Origin: Pterobdella sp. o SKG-2022
Taxonomy: Eukaryota; Annelida; Clitellata; Hirudinida; Piscicolidae
Length of the DNA: 64,000 bases
Assembly (NCBI GenBank): GCA_964035795.1
Contig: OZ038324.1
Location: 1,009,524-1,073,523 of the forward strand
Direction of reading: 5' to 3'
Each line of letters begins with the position of its first letter. Position 1 is the stretch's first letter. Shown here in pieces: positions 1 to 12,359 of the stretch. The position numbers were made by a program, and so were the translations under genes. Under the pieces are notes generated by a model. The model was given only the letters and a program-made list of their open reading frames with translations, searched no databases and had not been told where the DNA came from.

Positions 1-103
1 TTGCATCACCCATCTCTCTGTATCACCCATTCTTTTTAAGATTCTACAAATATTCAAAACATTGACAGCATTCATACAAGTACTCAAACATGCTCAACCA
101 CAG

Positions 104-3100
104 AGAAGCAGACTTACACCTTGACTGACCTTGGCAGGACTATAGCAGCATTTCCTCTGTCTCCAAGGTAGCATCAGGTTTTTCAACATATGTATGGAGA
201 TTCAATACAGCCTCAATTCTGATTATGTTCACAATCGGAATGATGAGCGGGAGAGGTTTTATGGTGTGAACTTTTTCGGCGCAGAGTATCGATTGCTTGA
301 CGATAAACCAGTACATAAAATTAATGAATCCCAAAAAGACTAACGACGCTTTGATGTTATTTTTCAAATAGTTTGAATATTTTGTTTTTGAATGTTTGAT
401 CAGTCCAAACTCACGATTATTTGGTTACAGATGAATCTGCTGATTAAACGAACCATGTCATGATAAGACAATAATGATAATGATGTTAACAGTAATATCT
501 TCATTGACATCATACCCACCCTAAATGACAGGTACTCTAAAATGCTGGCACTTGGTCACCAACGAGTGCATCTGCTTCCCTACATTGTGGCCATGGTAGC
601 AGGCTTGTCAGTGCAGGAGGTTTTCGTTGATAACCAGGACTACACTGATGAAGGGAAAGAGGGTAAGAAAGAGAGTTTCAAGGTAAAGAGGAGAAAATTG
701 CTCAAAAAGGTTTGTGTTCATACTTTTCTGCAAATGCAAAACTGATTCAAGTGTAGGAAATTAATTTGGCCAATTTAAGAAAAACTGAATAGACTGAGCC
801 AGTCTGGAATGTGATCTCTAGAAAGGAAGTGTAATTGAGTATGACAAATTGTGGTCAGTTTGGGTGCCAATATTTGGGCAAAGCTTACTATTTGCTTTTT
901 ACCATAAAGCAATATCTGTAGCATTTGCGGCAAAGCCTGTAAAAGTGAAAAGACACATGAGAGTTTATGGTTGCACATGCAATTCTTCTCTGTAAAATTT
1001 GTTGTGTGTTTTACAGCTTCCACGTTTCAGTATCAGTATCATTTTATTATAGTCAGCATCTTTCCCTTTTTCAAGGAGTCACTGACTTCTTTCCATGACC
1101 TAACCCTCTTTCTTTATTTCACCCTGTCATAGGCATTTTCAAGACCTAATCCAAGGCCACAACAAAGATTATCCATTATACTTTTCCAAACTAACCTTGG
1201 CCTTCCCCTTCCTCTACTGCCTTCAACCCCAAACCTCCACGCCTGCTTGACACTATCATCATCCTCTTTCCTTACTACATGACCCAGCCATCTCAAACTT
1301 CCTTGCCTCACCACTTCAACAATCGTACTATCTAACCCCAAGCTAACCATCAACTTCTTTGTACTCACACCATCAGCTAGCTACTAACCACATATCATTC
1401 GAAGAATCCGTTTTTCTGCTCTTCTCAACATACTCACTTCAACGGACCTTACCATCCACGTTTCTGAGCCATGTCATGACAGGCCTCACACATGTTTTTT
1501 GATACTCCATGTGTGTCTTTTAACACATATTTTTCATGAACTTTAAATCATTTTTACATAATCTAATTCACATTATTTCGTGAATACTTCAAAAATCAGA
1601 CACACACACACACCCTGAGGTGGGTGCAAGTGATTGAAGGAGCATTTTTTTTTGATGATTTTGGATGCCTTGACGCTTGAAACTCAGCCTGCAATACTGA
1701 CACTGGATGCTTGGTTGTATTTGGTGTGCCTGTCTTATGTGGTTTGCTAGGCCTGCTTTGCTTGCGCATATTCTGTTGCATCCACTGAACTTACAAGTTA
1801 GGAGTTGGATACGCATGGTAGGGTTGTTGATGTTTTGTGTGTTGTTGTTGATGTTTTGGTGGATGGCTTTCTGCTTTTTAGCGAAATCTTTTTTTCTTCT
1901 TTCATCTTGCTCTTTTCCTTCATTGTAAACGCGAAGAAGTTGGATGGTTTTGTTGTGCCAGGATTTTCTGTTTTGGACTCCTACTCTTCAAACGTTCTCC
2001 AAGTTCACTTTTTTGAGATCTGCTTGAATGAGATCGTGCCATGTATGTTTCTGCCCCCTTTGATGTCGTTTACCATTTGATATTCGGCTCACTAGAAGCT
2101 TTTTTGGTAGACGGTCGTCAGGCATTATTGCAAGATGTCCGAGCCATTGTAGTTTCCGCTTTTGAATCAGCACTTCTACCCTTTCTATTTTTGCATTGCT
2201 TCTTAGTTGGGTATTTCTCCCACACACGTACACACGCACCAAAAAACACACATGCAGGGGGAACAACTAATGCTAGGGGATGTAGCCCTCATCATAAAGG
2301 TCATCTGTCTCTTCGAGAAGTCATGCAACCCTTCTGACAATGAGGTTTTGAGGGGGGATGGAGCTGCCAAGTTTTGTGAGGAATATGGGGTGCGAATGAA
2401 GGCGATGTTGGAAGTGAGAAAGTTGAGGAGACAACTGACCAACTTGTGTAAGGGGCGGAGCTTGTTCACATTGTTCTTATGCTTGTATGTTTAATCCGTC
2501 AATGATTGAAGTTTCGATTGATTGAGTAATTGATTTATTGATTGAATCGTATGCCGACCAATCACATGCCAGTTTAGTCACATATTCATTTAAGTCAGCA
2601 CTGCTATTTGAAAATATTCCTTTTCACATTATATATGAATTTCAACTTAATTCAATTGAATATGACAGTAAACTCATTTCTGAACCTCGACTTACGTTTC
2701 GACTCGAGTTTGGCTACCCCGACATCCGACCAGTGCAGACTGCTGCGGCAGTTGATGGTTGCTGGGATGGTGGATAGAGTCGCCAGGTGATCTGTTTATT
2801 CTGTCTGTATATTAATTAGGTTTTGTACTTTGATTTAATCTGTCTGCCTTGGTGTAGCGAGAGTGGAGAGGCACTTAAAATCATTTTTTTAATGTTTTGA
2901 TAGTACTTGCAGGAGGCTTCCAGATCCGGTAGGGGTGGGTGTGGAAGAGGCCAAAAAGAAGAAGGATGCTTACGAGGTTGGATGTTGTTTAATTGCAGAG
3001 TTAAATGGTTGTGGGAGGTTTGTGGAGGGACGCTAGATGGCAGTAGTGTGCCAAGGCAAGTACACAGGGGTTGAGACGTAAAAAGCACATGATCACTATT

Positions 3101-6100
3101 GATCGAAGTAACATATCATGTATCATTTGTGGCAGGACATGTGGCTTCAAGAGAATGTCTTCATCCACCCATCCTCCATCCTGCAATCAAGCAAGCATCA
3201 GTACATCACCTACCAGCACGTGCATCAAACATCCAAGCTGTACATGAAAGGCAAGCAATCATGTTTTCAAAGGCTTCTTATAATTTAAACAACCACCAGA
3301 TCCCATCATCGTGGCGCTGATGCCTCAGGTGGTGTCTGGGGGCTGTTCAGTCACTGAGTCATTCGGAGTGTTTGATTTGTTTCTTTTGAGACTGATTCAG
3401 CTGTGGGGGTGCCATGTTTAATGCTGCTGTTGTTATGAAATAAGCTTTTTCATTAATTTTCATAATTACTTTTGACAACATTGTTTTGATACAACACACA
3501 GGAATCACAGTAATTGAGCCAGAGTGGTTAGTGTCGTTCAACTCGAGTCACGTGATGTTTAGTGGTGATGACGTAGTTGATGACGCCACGTACGACAAAA
3601 ATTCTGGAAAGGTGACGTGTTTGATGGACGCCAAATTTGGACCTCAGTTTTGGGAGCTGCCCAGGGTTCGTTGTTTGGGCCTTGTTGTTTTGTTGAGTTG
3701 TTGTTTTGTTAAGTTGTCGTTTTGTTGAGTTATTGTTTTGTTAAGTTGTGTTGTTGCGTGTTGTTTTGTAGCATTTTGAGAGGTTGCCTCTAATTTCATG
3801 ATTCAACTGTTTTGGAGCTCACGCTGTCAAATCAATGTTGTGAAAATATATTTTATAAAATGCAAATTTATAATGTTAGCTTTACATTTCATTAAACCCC
3901 AAACAAGGTTCAAGGTGTCTTGCCCAAATCTATAAATAGCAGCAGGTGGTTTGCTCGATTCTTTTTGGAGGGCGAGGTGATAGAAGCATTGAAGCCCTTC
4001 TCTAAACTTCTACTCTCTCCCCCTTCTACCATGCTCAAGTCTTGGGCCCAGTTAGTTGTTGTTGTTTTCGTTATTAATAATAATAATTATTATTTTTATC
4101 ATGTCTGACCTCATATAGTGAGAAAATATAGACATTAAACGTTTACGATTATGATGATGCTATTAATATAATAATAATTATGCTATTGTAATGTAATGTA
4201 TTAGTAATGCGGTATTTATAAAGCGCTTTTCCTTATAGATCAAAGCGCTCGCTAAAAATTTAATGTAGCGAAAACACACTGTGGAACAGGTGCTAATTAT
4301 ATTATTAATAATAAATGTTCAATGTTATTATTTTTCTTAATTTTCGAACTTCTTATGTACCTTCTCAAACTCATGCAATCTTCCTTCAAAAATTATAACT
4401 TTGTTACATTCTGAATTTTAAAATAATTACAAGCAAGCTTACATTTTCAAGTGATTATCACTTGAATCATTTTCAAGTGATTATCACTTGAAAATGTAAG
4501 CTAGACTTATCAAAAGCTCCGTGTCTCTTTTTGAATGAATGCTTTGGGTTCGTTGACCTGATATTTGATTCAGGCTATTCTAGGCCATCAATATTTGCTA
4601 TTTGTTTCATTATGATTCTTTTTCAACCTCTTATTATTTATTACAACATTTATCTTGTTATTTTTTATTTTTATTATTTTTCTATTTTTTATTTTTTGAC
4701 TCATGATTTGTTTCATTGTTTTATTGCTTGTTTTAGTTTTTTTCAGAATTAAAAAAATGAATTTCAAATCTATGAGTGTCTCATGGCTTGAGAAAAATAT
4801 GGAAGACATTAATTATAAGGGTTGTTGTTCTGCACACGTTTCATATGAAAGCTAGCCTTCGAAAGGTCAAGTTCTCGTTTAAAAATAAATCTTTTGGATG
4901 CGTTAAAAAACTACTTGATGAGGTGAAGTGCAACCACATAAAGGTTTGTGTTTGTTATTTCATTCTTGAAGACTACATCACAGTGTGACAAGCTGATAAC
5001 GTGAATTTGATTGCGCGAAGCTTCTCGAAGTCTTGCAAATAGTTTTTATGAGCTAAATTGTTTAGGGTTCAAAAATCATGATGTGAACTTGTGTCACTTT
5101 TTATCCGATCGCAGACACTTTTTTTCATCGATTCATTTCTGCACCATTTCCAATAATTTTGTTTTTTTGAATTATTGTACTATGAACATTCGCACAAACA
5201 TCGCATTTTTGTGGATACATCTAGAGATACTTGTAAAACTATGTTGGGTGGGCCTGCAAGCCTAGAGACCATCTTTGTTGAGGTTTTGAAGAAGAGACGG
5301 TGGTTGAAGTCTCAACTCATCAAAGGGTGTATGTGTTAAAGTCATCCTTGTTGATGGTGGTTGAGGTCTTAACTCGTGATGATGTTTGCCCAAGTCCTTG
5401 AATTGCTAGATTGTCTTGGTTTTTGGATGCCCCTGATTCAGCCTTTCAGTGTTAGACCTCTTTGAAGGTAGGACGGCTACTTTTTTTGGACAAGACTGAA
5501 CACTCTTCATTCTTCAATAACTTTTTAGAGTTACATATATTGTATTTTTGAGAGAATTTTTTCTCATAAAACCCCGCAAGGAGAGTGCTTCTATCAGACT
5601 AGCTTCCTTTGACAAGTTTTTTATCAGGAAAAAAAACATCTTAGGACCAACAATTGAAAATCTGATGATGAAGATAGGGCACATATTTTATTGCATCAAG
5701 ATAGGGTATTTTTCTCAGTTACAGGGAAGAACTCAATGGTAGGAATGAGAGGGATTGTGATGGAGTTCAAAAGATGAGAATCAGAGCTGCATGAGTCATG
5801 TGAGAAGGTCAATGAGTGAGAGGCTGATGCAGTTGGAGTAGGAAAGGGTTTAAGTAGTCATGGGTTGTCGGTGTGAGTGAGAAGATAGGCTGTAACGATT
5901 TGGATGTTGGTATGAGGGGTTTGCAGCCCATATTCGTTAATTTTATGAAAGATCATGTGTTTTTATAACAGTTTTAGTTGTATGTTTTGCAATAAAACCT
6001 TTTTTTGGTTGTTCATATTTGTAATAACTCCACCAGCTTGCAACCCCGCACCACCCACCTTCTGCAAGCCCTCTTCAACCGCAACATTTCCTCCAAGACT

Positions 6101-9100
6101 GATCTCATCGCTGTTTGGAAAAACAATCCACAATGTTAGTTTTAGTTTTTATAGGATTATTTCATTTTTTCTTGTGTATAGTTATCTGTATGTTGTTTTT
6201 CTCAAGCATGTTGTGATGCTGCTCTTTTAAGCACCCACATTCATTTAAACTGCCTGTTTGGAGCTCTGTAGCATCCTTCAAATCAATCCGTGCAGGCACT
6301 CTTGCGCAAATCATTGTCAACTTCACATGTTTTCAATCTTTCTTTTCAACTCGATCATTAGTATTTCACACATGTCTAATGTTTCAAAAGCCCTCTTCAT
6401 CCACATTCACCACTCAGGCCTACAACCCTAGTCTCGATAAATGTTCCCGATGTTTTGCTGCAACTTTTTCGATTATATTTTTAATTTTTCTCTGGTTGAC
6501 CGTTTGAAATATCACAACTTGCAAGCACACATGTGACACGTAGCTCGCCCAGACTTAGGCAAGCAAGACTGGCAATGTGTCAATGTGGCACCAGCATGCA
6601 TTTGAGCTTACAAGTAATCACAAGCAGTGTTACAAAGGGTGTTATCCATTTTGGATAGCGTTTGAAGGGCATTCAACTGCAATAAACCATGTCACAATGC
6701 ATTTAATAATTTTTAACTCTAAAGCAAAACAAGCTATAAACGTGATATTGATTGATGACTTACATTCATCCTTAATCTGTGCACTATTATACCAATGCTT
6801 ATGATATTGTATTTGATCAAACATTCTTCTCCATCTTCATCATCATCCTCATCATCCTTATCATCATCCTCATCATCATCATCCAATAATATATTACTGC
6901 TTATAAAAAATTACCCATTCTTGTTTTTTCAACAAACTTTTATATGAAGATATTTTGTTAAAATTATATTCATGAAAAAGCCTTATAAGAATAAACAATT
7001 TAAGATCAATTTATTTCAAAAAAAATTAATTTCCAAAACATGCCGCCCCGTATTTATATGAAGGGAAATTTTTGCATTGAAAGCGATTTTGAAACAAACT
7101 ATATTAACTGTTATACCTTGGCTTTTATGCGTTGATCTAATCAGGGATGTGACAATTTTAAGGCATACACTCCCAAGCACTACTATCCACAGACGCAGAA
7201 GTGCACCTCGGTAGCCCTCTCAGCAACATGAGCTTCCGGCTGCACTAACCTGTTACCGTCTTTACCAGTCGGACGTCAGGGATGCACTTTGGGGGACTCG
7301 ACCTCTGTTGAGGAAAACGGTTTATGAACAGAATGAGGGCGATGATGATAGTGCTGACATTTGTATGCTTCATTAAAATAAAATATTTTTCTGTCGTAAA
7401 AAAATCTTTCGCCCCATTCGAATGTCCAGAAACCCTTTCTCAACAAACGTTTTTCTTCACCCCCATGTTTCGCCGTGTAGGTTTGGAACGTAACCTATCT
7501 TCATGATCAGACTGTTAGTGTTGACCCTAGGATGTTTTCTTTGCATATAAAGAACGTTTTCTAGGAACTTAGTCTGATGAGAGCAGATTAATAAAACAGT
7601 CTTCCAAAAAAATTATCTTGACAAGTTAAAGTTAGTAACTCGTAAGAATAACTGAAGGACAGGGTAGGGATTTGTACCCTAAAAGGGTAGCAGCTCCACC
7701 AGCTAGGCAGGCCTAAAAGCTTTGGTGCTAAGCAGATCCTTTTCGATGCTCTGAACAAGTGCCTTTCAACGTCATGCCCAGGATCAACAAAAGTTTTTTT
7801 TTGATTGTTGTTGACGAGTTTTTTTGTTGAGAAACGGTTACAACTATGTTGCCAACATCTCGGTCAATTTTTTTTATTTTGCAGAATTTTTTTGACTTTA
7901 AATGCTGAGAATCACTCAATAGTATCTGTTTGTGGATTCGGAACGTTGTGGTTGTTTGGAAATTTCTCTGGAATCTATCATTTTTTCAGAAAATTGCTTT
8001 GGGCTTCTATAACTTTTTTCGAAGCAATAACTTTCAGTTTTTATTCCTTCTAATTATTATTGCAGAGAAACTTGAATAATTCACTATTATCGCTCAATCA
8101 AATGATGCGTGTAACATTTTGACTAGCTGCGAGAAGGACTTCAGACATTCACTGTTTTATATGAATGTTATCTTTCTAACAACTTTCATCGAAACCAATT
8201 GAGACCATTCAATGATAAATGTAAGTTCATAGTAAATAATCATTTCCAATATTAGTGATGCGCCATCTTTTATGGGCAGTTTCACAACTTATCGGCCTTT
8301 TAAAGTTTATGAAAAAATCTTTGATTTGTAAAAATCATTATATTGAGCTTTGAAAGTTGTTTTGTAAACGTCCCATTATGAACATGAAAGCTAACATTTC
8401 ACTACCTGTTCACATCCAACATCACCCCCATCAACGTATTTACTTCTACCCTACAACACCTCTTCACCCACCACACCACACCCATAACCAACCACATCAC
8501 ATCACCTACCACACCCCATCATCCATCACACCACACCCCATCACCCACTCCACTACACCACACCCCATCACCCACCCCACTACACCACACCTCATTACCC
8601 ACCTCACAACACCACACTCCATCTGTCACCCCAGTACACCACATCACTTACCACTACATTTTCCACCACATTCCATCACACACCACACCCCATCACTCAC
8701 CACATTTCCCACCACACCACACCACATTTCATCACCAACCACACCTCACCCAATCATCAATCACATCACACCACATCACCTACCACCAAAGCTTCCATCA
8801 CACCACACTGCATCATCCACCACATCACCCACCACACCCTATCACCAACCACACCACATCTCATCATTTACCACACCATATCCCATCACCAACCACATCA
8901 CCCACCACACCACATCACCAACCACACCCCATCACCCACTACACCACACCCCATCACCCACTAAACCACACCCCATCACCCATTCCACCACATTTCATCA
9001 CCCATCCCTCCATATCTCATCACCAACCACACCACATCTCATCATCTACCACACCACACTCCATCACCAACCACATCACCTACCACACTCCATCACCCAC

Positions 9101-9364
9101 TACACCACATCTCATCAAGTACCACACCTCACCCAATCATCAACCACGCTACACCCCATCACTCACCACACCACACTCCATCGCCCACCACACCCCATCA
9201 CCAACCACACCACATCACCCATCATACCACATGGTTCACCACATTACACATCTCCACATTACATTAACCACCACTATTCAGACTTGTTGAAGGAGTTTCA
9301 GGAATGGTTGCCCACTTCTCAACACTCGACCATCGCCTCTCTGTGGCCACCCTTGCAACCTTGA
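104..9364 (+). CDS. DHX37: DHX37, DEAH-box RNA helicase, C-terminal 404 residues (5' end outside window)
   Basis: Exons: 104-167, 532-709, 2258-2447, 2669-2786, 2913-2976, 3136-3250, 3502-3665, 3908-4050, 6037-6134, 9282-9364. Codon phase carries across all nine junctions and the stop is TGA at 9362. DHX37 (yeast Dhr1) is a nucleolar helicase that releases U3 snoRNA from the small-subunit processome. The window begins in the helicase-associated winged-helix region (TDLGRTIAAFPLSPR, then YSKMLALGHQ). It continues through the OB-fold region (FCEEYGVRMKAMLEVRKLRR; ENVFIHPSSIL) to the family C-terminus (RWFARFFLEGEV, PSTMLKSWA, LQPRT, then EFQEWLP and a WPP near the end). The ATPase motifs lie upstream and are not seen. 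The intron after 3250 uses a GC donor (AAAG/GCAAGC). Introns carry LINE, SINE and satellite sequence. Identity is confident from recalled human DHX37; the first exon's 5' border could move by a few bases. Confidence 0.9.
1035..1520 (-). mobile_element. 5'-truncated non-LTR retrotransposon, same family as the copy at 50460-53645
   Basis: Read on the minus strand, this segment encodes the extreme C-terminus of a LINE reverse transcriptase ORF (GLDSTIVEVVRQGSLRWLGH, then RGRGRPRL). It aligns base for base with 53137-53645, including the last non-coding stretch ATGCTGACTATAATAAAATG. It ends in a simple-sequence tail (GATACTGATACTGA read on the minus strand). It starts within the cysteine-containing RPVMTYGSETW region of the fuller copy and carries small indels, so it is a dead 5'-truncated insertion, antisense to the DHX37 intron that holds it. 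Confidence 0.85.
1585..2240 (-). mobile_element. LINE ORF2 C-terminal fragment with two C2H2 fingers, different family
   Basis: Minus-strand reading shows LQWLGHLAIMPDDRLPKKLL followed by a Gly/Arg/Gln-rich stretch, the usual region after the reverse transcriptase in many non-LTR elements. About 250 bases further along the element it shows CKFSGCNRICASKAGLANH and CQYCRLSFKRQGIQNH, two C2H2-like fingers. The reading frame is interrupted between these parts, so it is a pseudogene fragment. The family is unlike the neighbour at 1035-1520. It lies in the same DHX37 intron and stops just short of the splice acceptor at 2257. Confidence 0.65.
4188..4290 (-). mobile_element. SINE 3' domain, antisense copy
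   Basis: The reverse complement reads GCACCTGTTCCACAGTG, then CGCTACATTAAATTT, then GATCTATAAGGAAAAGCGCT and TTTATAAATACC, ending in repeated TTACA-type units. It matches 39745-39860 almost throughout and matches the 3' halves of the copies at 54640-54795 and 56955-57125. No tRNA-like head is visible here. It lies in the DHX37 intron 4051-6036. Confidence 0.75.
4436..4502. repeat. 67-bp palindromic hairpin made of two nested palindromes
   Basis: The whole segment begins AGCTTACATTTTCAAGTGAT and ends ATCACTTGAAAATGTAAGCT, its near-perfect reverse complement. Inside, the palindrome TTCAAGTGATTATCACTTGA occurs twice in a row, about 10 bases apart. It lies in the DHX37 intron 4051-6036. It is a possible foldback or cruciform element; no protein is encoded. 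Confidence 0.8.
6832..6886 (+). repeat. (ATC)n / (CATCCT)n microsatellite
   Basis: Imperfect tandem ATC triplets with CCT interruptions, in the last intron of DHX37. Confidence 0.85.
7657..7713 (-). repeat. tRNA-like SINE head relic
   Basis: Reverse complement contains CTAGCTGGTGGAGC (box A-like), CCCTTTTAGG (an anticodon-loop-like segment) and GGTACAAATCCC (box B-like) at tRNA-like spacing. No matching acceptor stem is formed and no SINE tail follows. It is more likely a decayed SINE head than a working tRNA gene. Confidence 0.45.
8411..9275 (+). repeat. G-poor CACCACACCCCATCAC-type degenerate satellite in the last DHX37 intron
   Basis: About 865 bases built from variable short units such as ACCACACC, CCCATCACC and CATCACCAACC. 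G is almost absent from the plus strand. The repeat runs into the polypyrimidine and acceptor of the last DHX37 exon at 9282. It keeps a long frame open by composition (His/Thr/Pro/Ser-rich, starting at 8357), but that frame only becomes genuine coding sequence after the splice acceptor. Confidence 0.9.
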
Positions 9365-11422
9365 CCTTCTCACCATCTCCTCTCTTATTCAACATATTCC
9401 TATAAATAGTTTTTTTAATTTCAAACTGTAAATCGTTATGGAGACTCGTTTCAAATAAAAGTTTTGATTCCAGTTTAAGACCCTCACGAGTAGTGACAAA
9501 AGGTTTGGCCATCTTTTTCATTTTCTTGGGAAGTTATGCGGCCTTAAATAATGTTGTGGCGTGCCTGGCGGAGAGCTGTGCGCCCAATCGAGATTTGGAA
9601 ATTGTATTTATTGAAGAAAAATTTTTCAATTTAAATCATGATTGTTCATTTTCCGAAAAAAAAAATTTTTCACGCTATTATTTTTGCAAGCGGTCTTCGG
9701 ATGTTTTTTTTTGCAATGCAAAATTATCAATGGTCTGCTTTTTTTATAGATGGTTTTGTTGCATCATGTTGGAGATGTCGCAATGAAAGAATTGTTGCCT
9801 GTTCTTTTGTTTACCATCTTAATTCTTTTTTCGCAAAAAATCAAATAAACTAAGCGTTAAAAACTTTCCATATAGACCTTCAAAGTTTTTAACAAACGTT
9901 ATAATACGTTTTTCTCAATGCTTTTTTGATATTTTTGTACAAATGACCATATAAGCACTGATATTCAAAACTAAAATTTCCCAGCTGATATGATATCCGT
10001 GCTATTGAATGATCATAAATAGTTAAGATAATTGAGGATGTAATTTTAACCCGTTTGAGAAGGTTTGCGTGTGTGTCAAGACTGCTATCTGGCGGAGACA
10101 TCTTATGAAAATATTAAATCAATTAAGCGTGCAAACATAAATTTGAAAGAAAGCAAAAACATCCGCTTTTTATGTTGGCCTTATCAATAAAACATACAAA
10201 AATCAATTTTGCTTGAGTCATAAATTAATGCTAAGATTAAGACCTACGAATCTCGCGCCATAGCAAACCCAATTCAAATGCTCCTCTCAAAATTGAAGCG
10301 TTTGCAAACATTTTTATGGTCACTTGTTACATACCAACTTTTTTTAATAGATTTTATATTTATGGCAGTCAGAAAAGGCAGTTAAAGTGGCACCTATTTT
10401 AAAAACGCCCCGAACTGCTATTGTCTTTAAGTGATCATCAGCACTTAATAAAACTGAATTTGATGCATAAACAAGTGAGAATAAGCAAAATATAAAAGAA
10501 TGAAATGATAAAAATGAAGAATTCTAATAAAAAGTTTGCAAGCCTCGTTTAAGATGGTTATTGGCAAAAGTGAAGTTGGATGGTGGCATGGTGAGGTGTG
10601 TCATTTGAACAGCAAGTTCGAGGCACGCAATAGAATTCTATATTCCTCATAAATATTATTAAATACATTTATTTTTATTAATTTAGTTATAATTGTTAAC
10701 AATTATTTATAGTGGTGTGATGCTAAAAATAGAACAGTTGAAGGAAGAAGCGCTCAACTTCTCAACTGGTAATCTTGAAATCCCAAACTGAATCTGGTCT
10801 TCATCTCTTTTTTTATTGGTCATTGAGATTTAAACCCCGCCCACATCTGCTCATTTGCATAACCCCAAGGACGCAATTATAATAAAGGCTAAAGCGCGAA
10901 AAAGCGCATTAATGTACGCGTCCATCTATCGTTGGATTGTTTAATTTAAAAATGTATATTGGCGCTTGTTTGGAACATGTGGGCCACAGTACACAGTACA
11001 GCTGGCTCGTGAACTGTGCAACAAATGACCATCTTCTGTACCTTGCTTTTTTCGGAGTTTTTTTTTAATGACCTTTGATGAAAGTGTGAATTCCTACAAA
11101 TTGAAAAAATTATTTTGCTTTTAAAAGAGAACAAAAACTTTTTAAATGAAGTTCCCAAATTAAATTTGAAAGCACGATGTGAATGCTGTGTGGTGGAGTG
11201 GAGAAGAGGGTTACGTTTGATGGCTCACCACCTTCACCAGGGCTCTCTCTGGTGGAAGTTTGTGGCTGGCTTTCTTTCGTATCAGTGATGTTAAGAGGTT
11301 TCAAAAATAAGAGTATGAAGATGGAAAGAAGAATGGTGAGGGGATATGGAATAAAAAAGATGGTGGGTAAGGGAATAAGATGAAAGAAAAAGATGAACTG
11401 GTTAAAAAATGGCAAATAGAAA

Positions 11423-11534
<112 letters not shown>

Positions 11535-12342
11535 ACTGTAGTTCAGTGGAATTGAGTGGGTGTTAGAGTGCCATGGCGTACTAAAACCACGGTGTTAATC
11601 ACCTGGCCTCAACATCTAAATAAGATTTGATGATGTTGAGGTGGGCAACGATCTGAGAGTACCCTGCAATCTTCATCATACCCGACAAATTGATAATATA
11701 TCATTGGCAATTTGATTAAATATTGAGTAATTGCAGAAGTTTTATGATAACGAAGGATCATTTTACGATCTGACAGTCGACAAATTTTAACAATAAAAGG
11801 ACACAAGATTGTGAAATGAGCCAAAAATTTAAAAAATACCACAAGCACCCACACCACATTCGAAATTTTTAAAATCTATGCATTTAAAAAAACGCATTTT
11901 TTTAAAAGTTTTTTTATACATATAAAGCATGCAGTCTTAAAAAGGAGCATATGAATGTATAATCATATAGCTGCCTGCACTTAAATAAGACATGCAGGTC
12001 GTTTGAAGAATCTTTACTGCAAAGATGACAACTAACCAAAAGAGTTTTTGAGTTCTTTTTATGATAATTGTTTGATTCCCAGAAGCTCTTGAATCAGTGA
12101 TACTGTCAAAAGCATTACAACTCCGCTACAAGAATACACACCTTAGGACTTTGAACATTTTTTGTCAAAACTTTTTGGAATCCTTAATCGGGTAAGTTCG
12201 ATCAACCTCATTTTTAATCAAATTTTTACACAAAAATTATTTGATTTAAAAAAATTTTGTTCGACAACATTTGTTTTCGCTTTTGAAACATGCATTGTTG
12301 TTTTTTTATAGGGAATTATTGACTTTTTTTAAAAAATTTCAG

Positions 12343-12359
12343 AAACCCAGGCCATGTGG
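12343..12359 (+). other. Candidate leader exon of the zinc-finger gene (contains an ATG)
   Basis: The 17-base segment AAACCCAGGCCATGTGG is preceded by AAAAAATTTCAG and followed by GTGAGT, a consensus donor. The ATG at 12354 followed by TGG ends in phase 0 and would join in frame to the exon starting at 14065. That would give a start codon, which the downstream exon lacks at its own 5' edge. It is a prediction from splice signals only. Confidence 0.3.

Noticed and set aside
4820..4945. Possible extra DHX37 exon (SFGCVKKLLDEVKCNHIK, then a GT)
   Set aside because: Exons 3908-4050 and 6037-6134 join directly in phase and match the family without a gap, so no exon is needed here.
7657..7713. tRNA gene on the minus strand
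   Set aside because: Box-like elements exist but the acceptor and D stems do not pair properly; it is better explained as a SINE head relic.
8357..9281. Long open frame of more than 300 residues, rich in His, Pro, Thr and Ser
   Set aside because: It follows from the G-poor satellite composition, which yields few stop codons. Only the part after the acceptor at 9281 is coding, as the last DHX37 exon.
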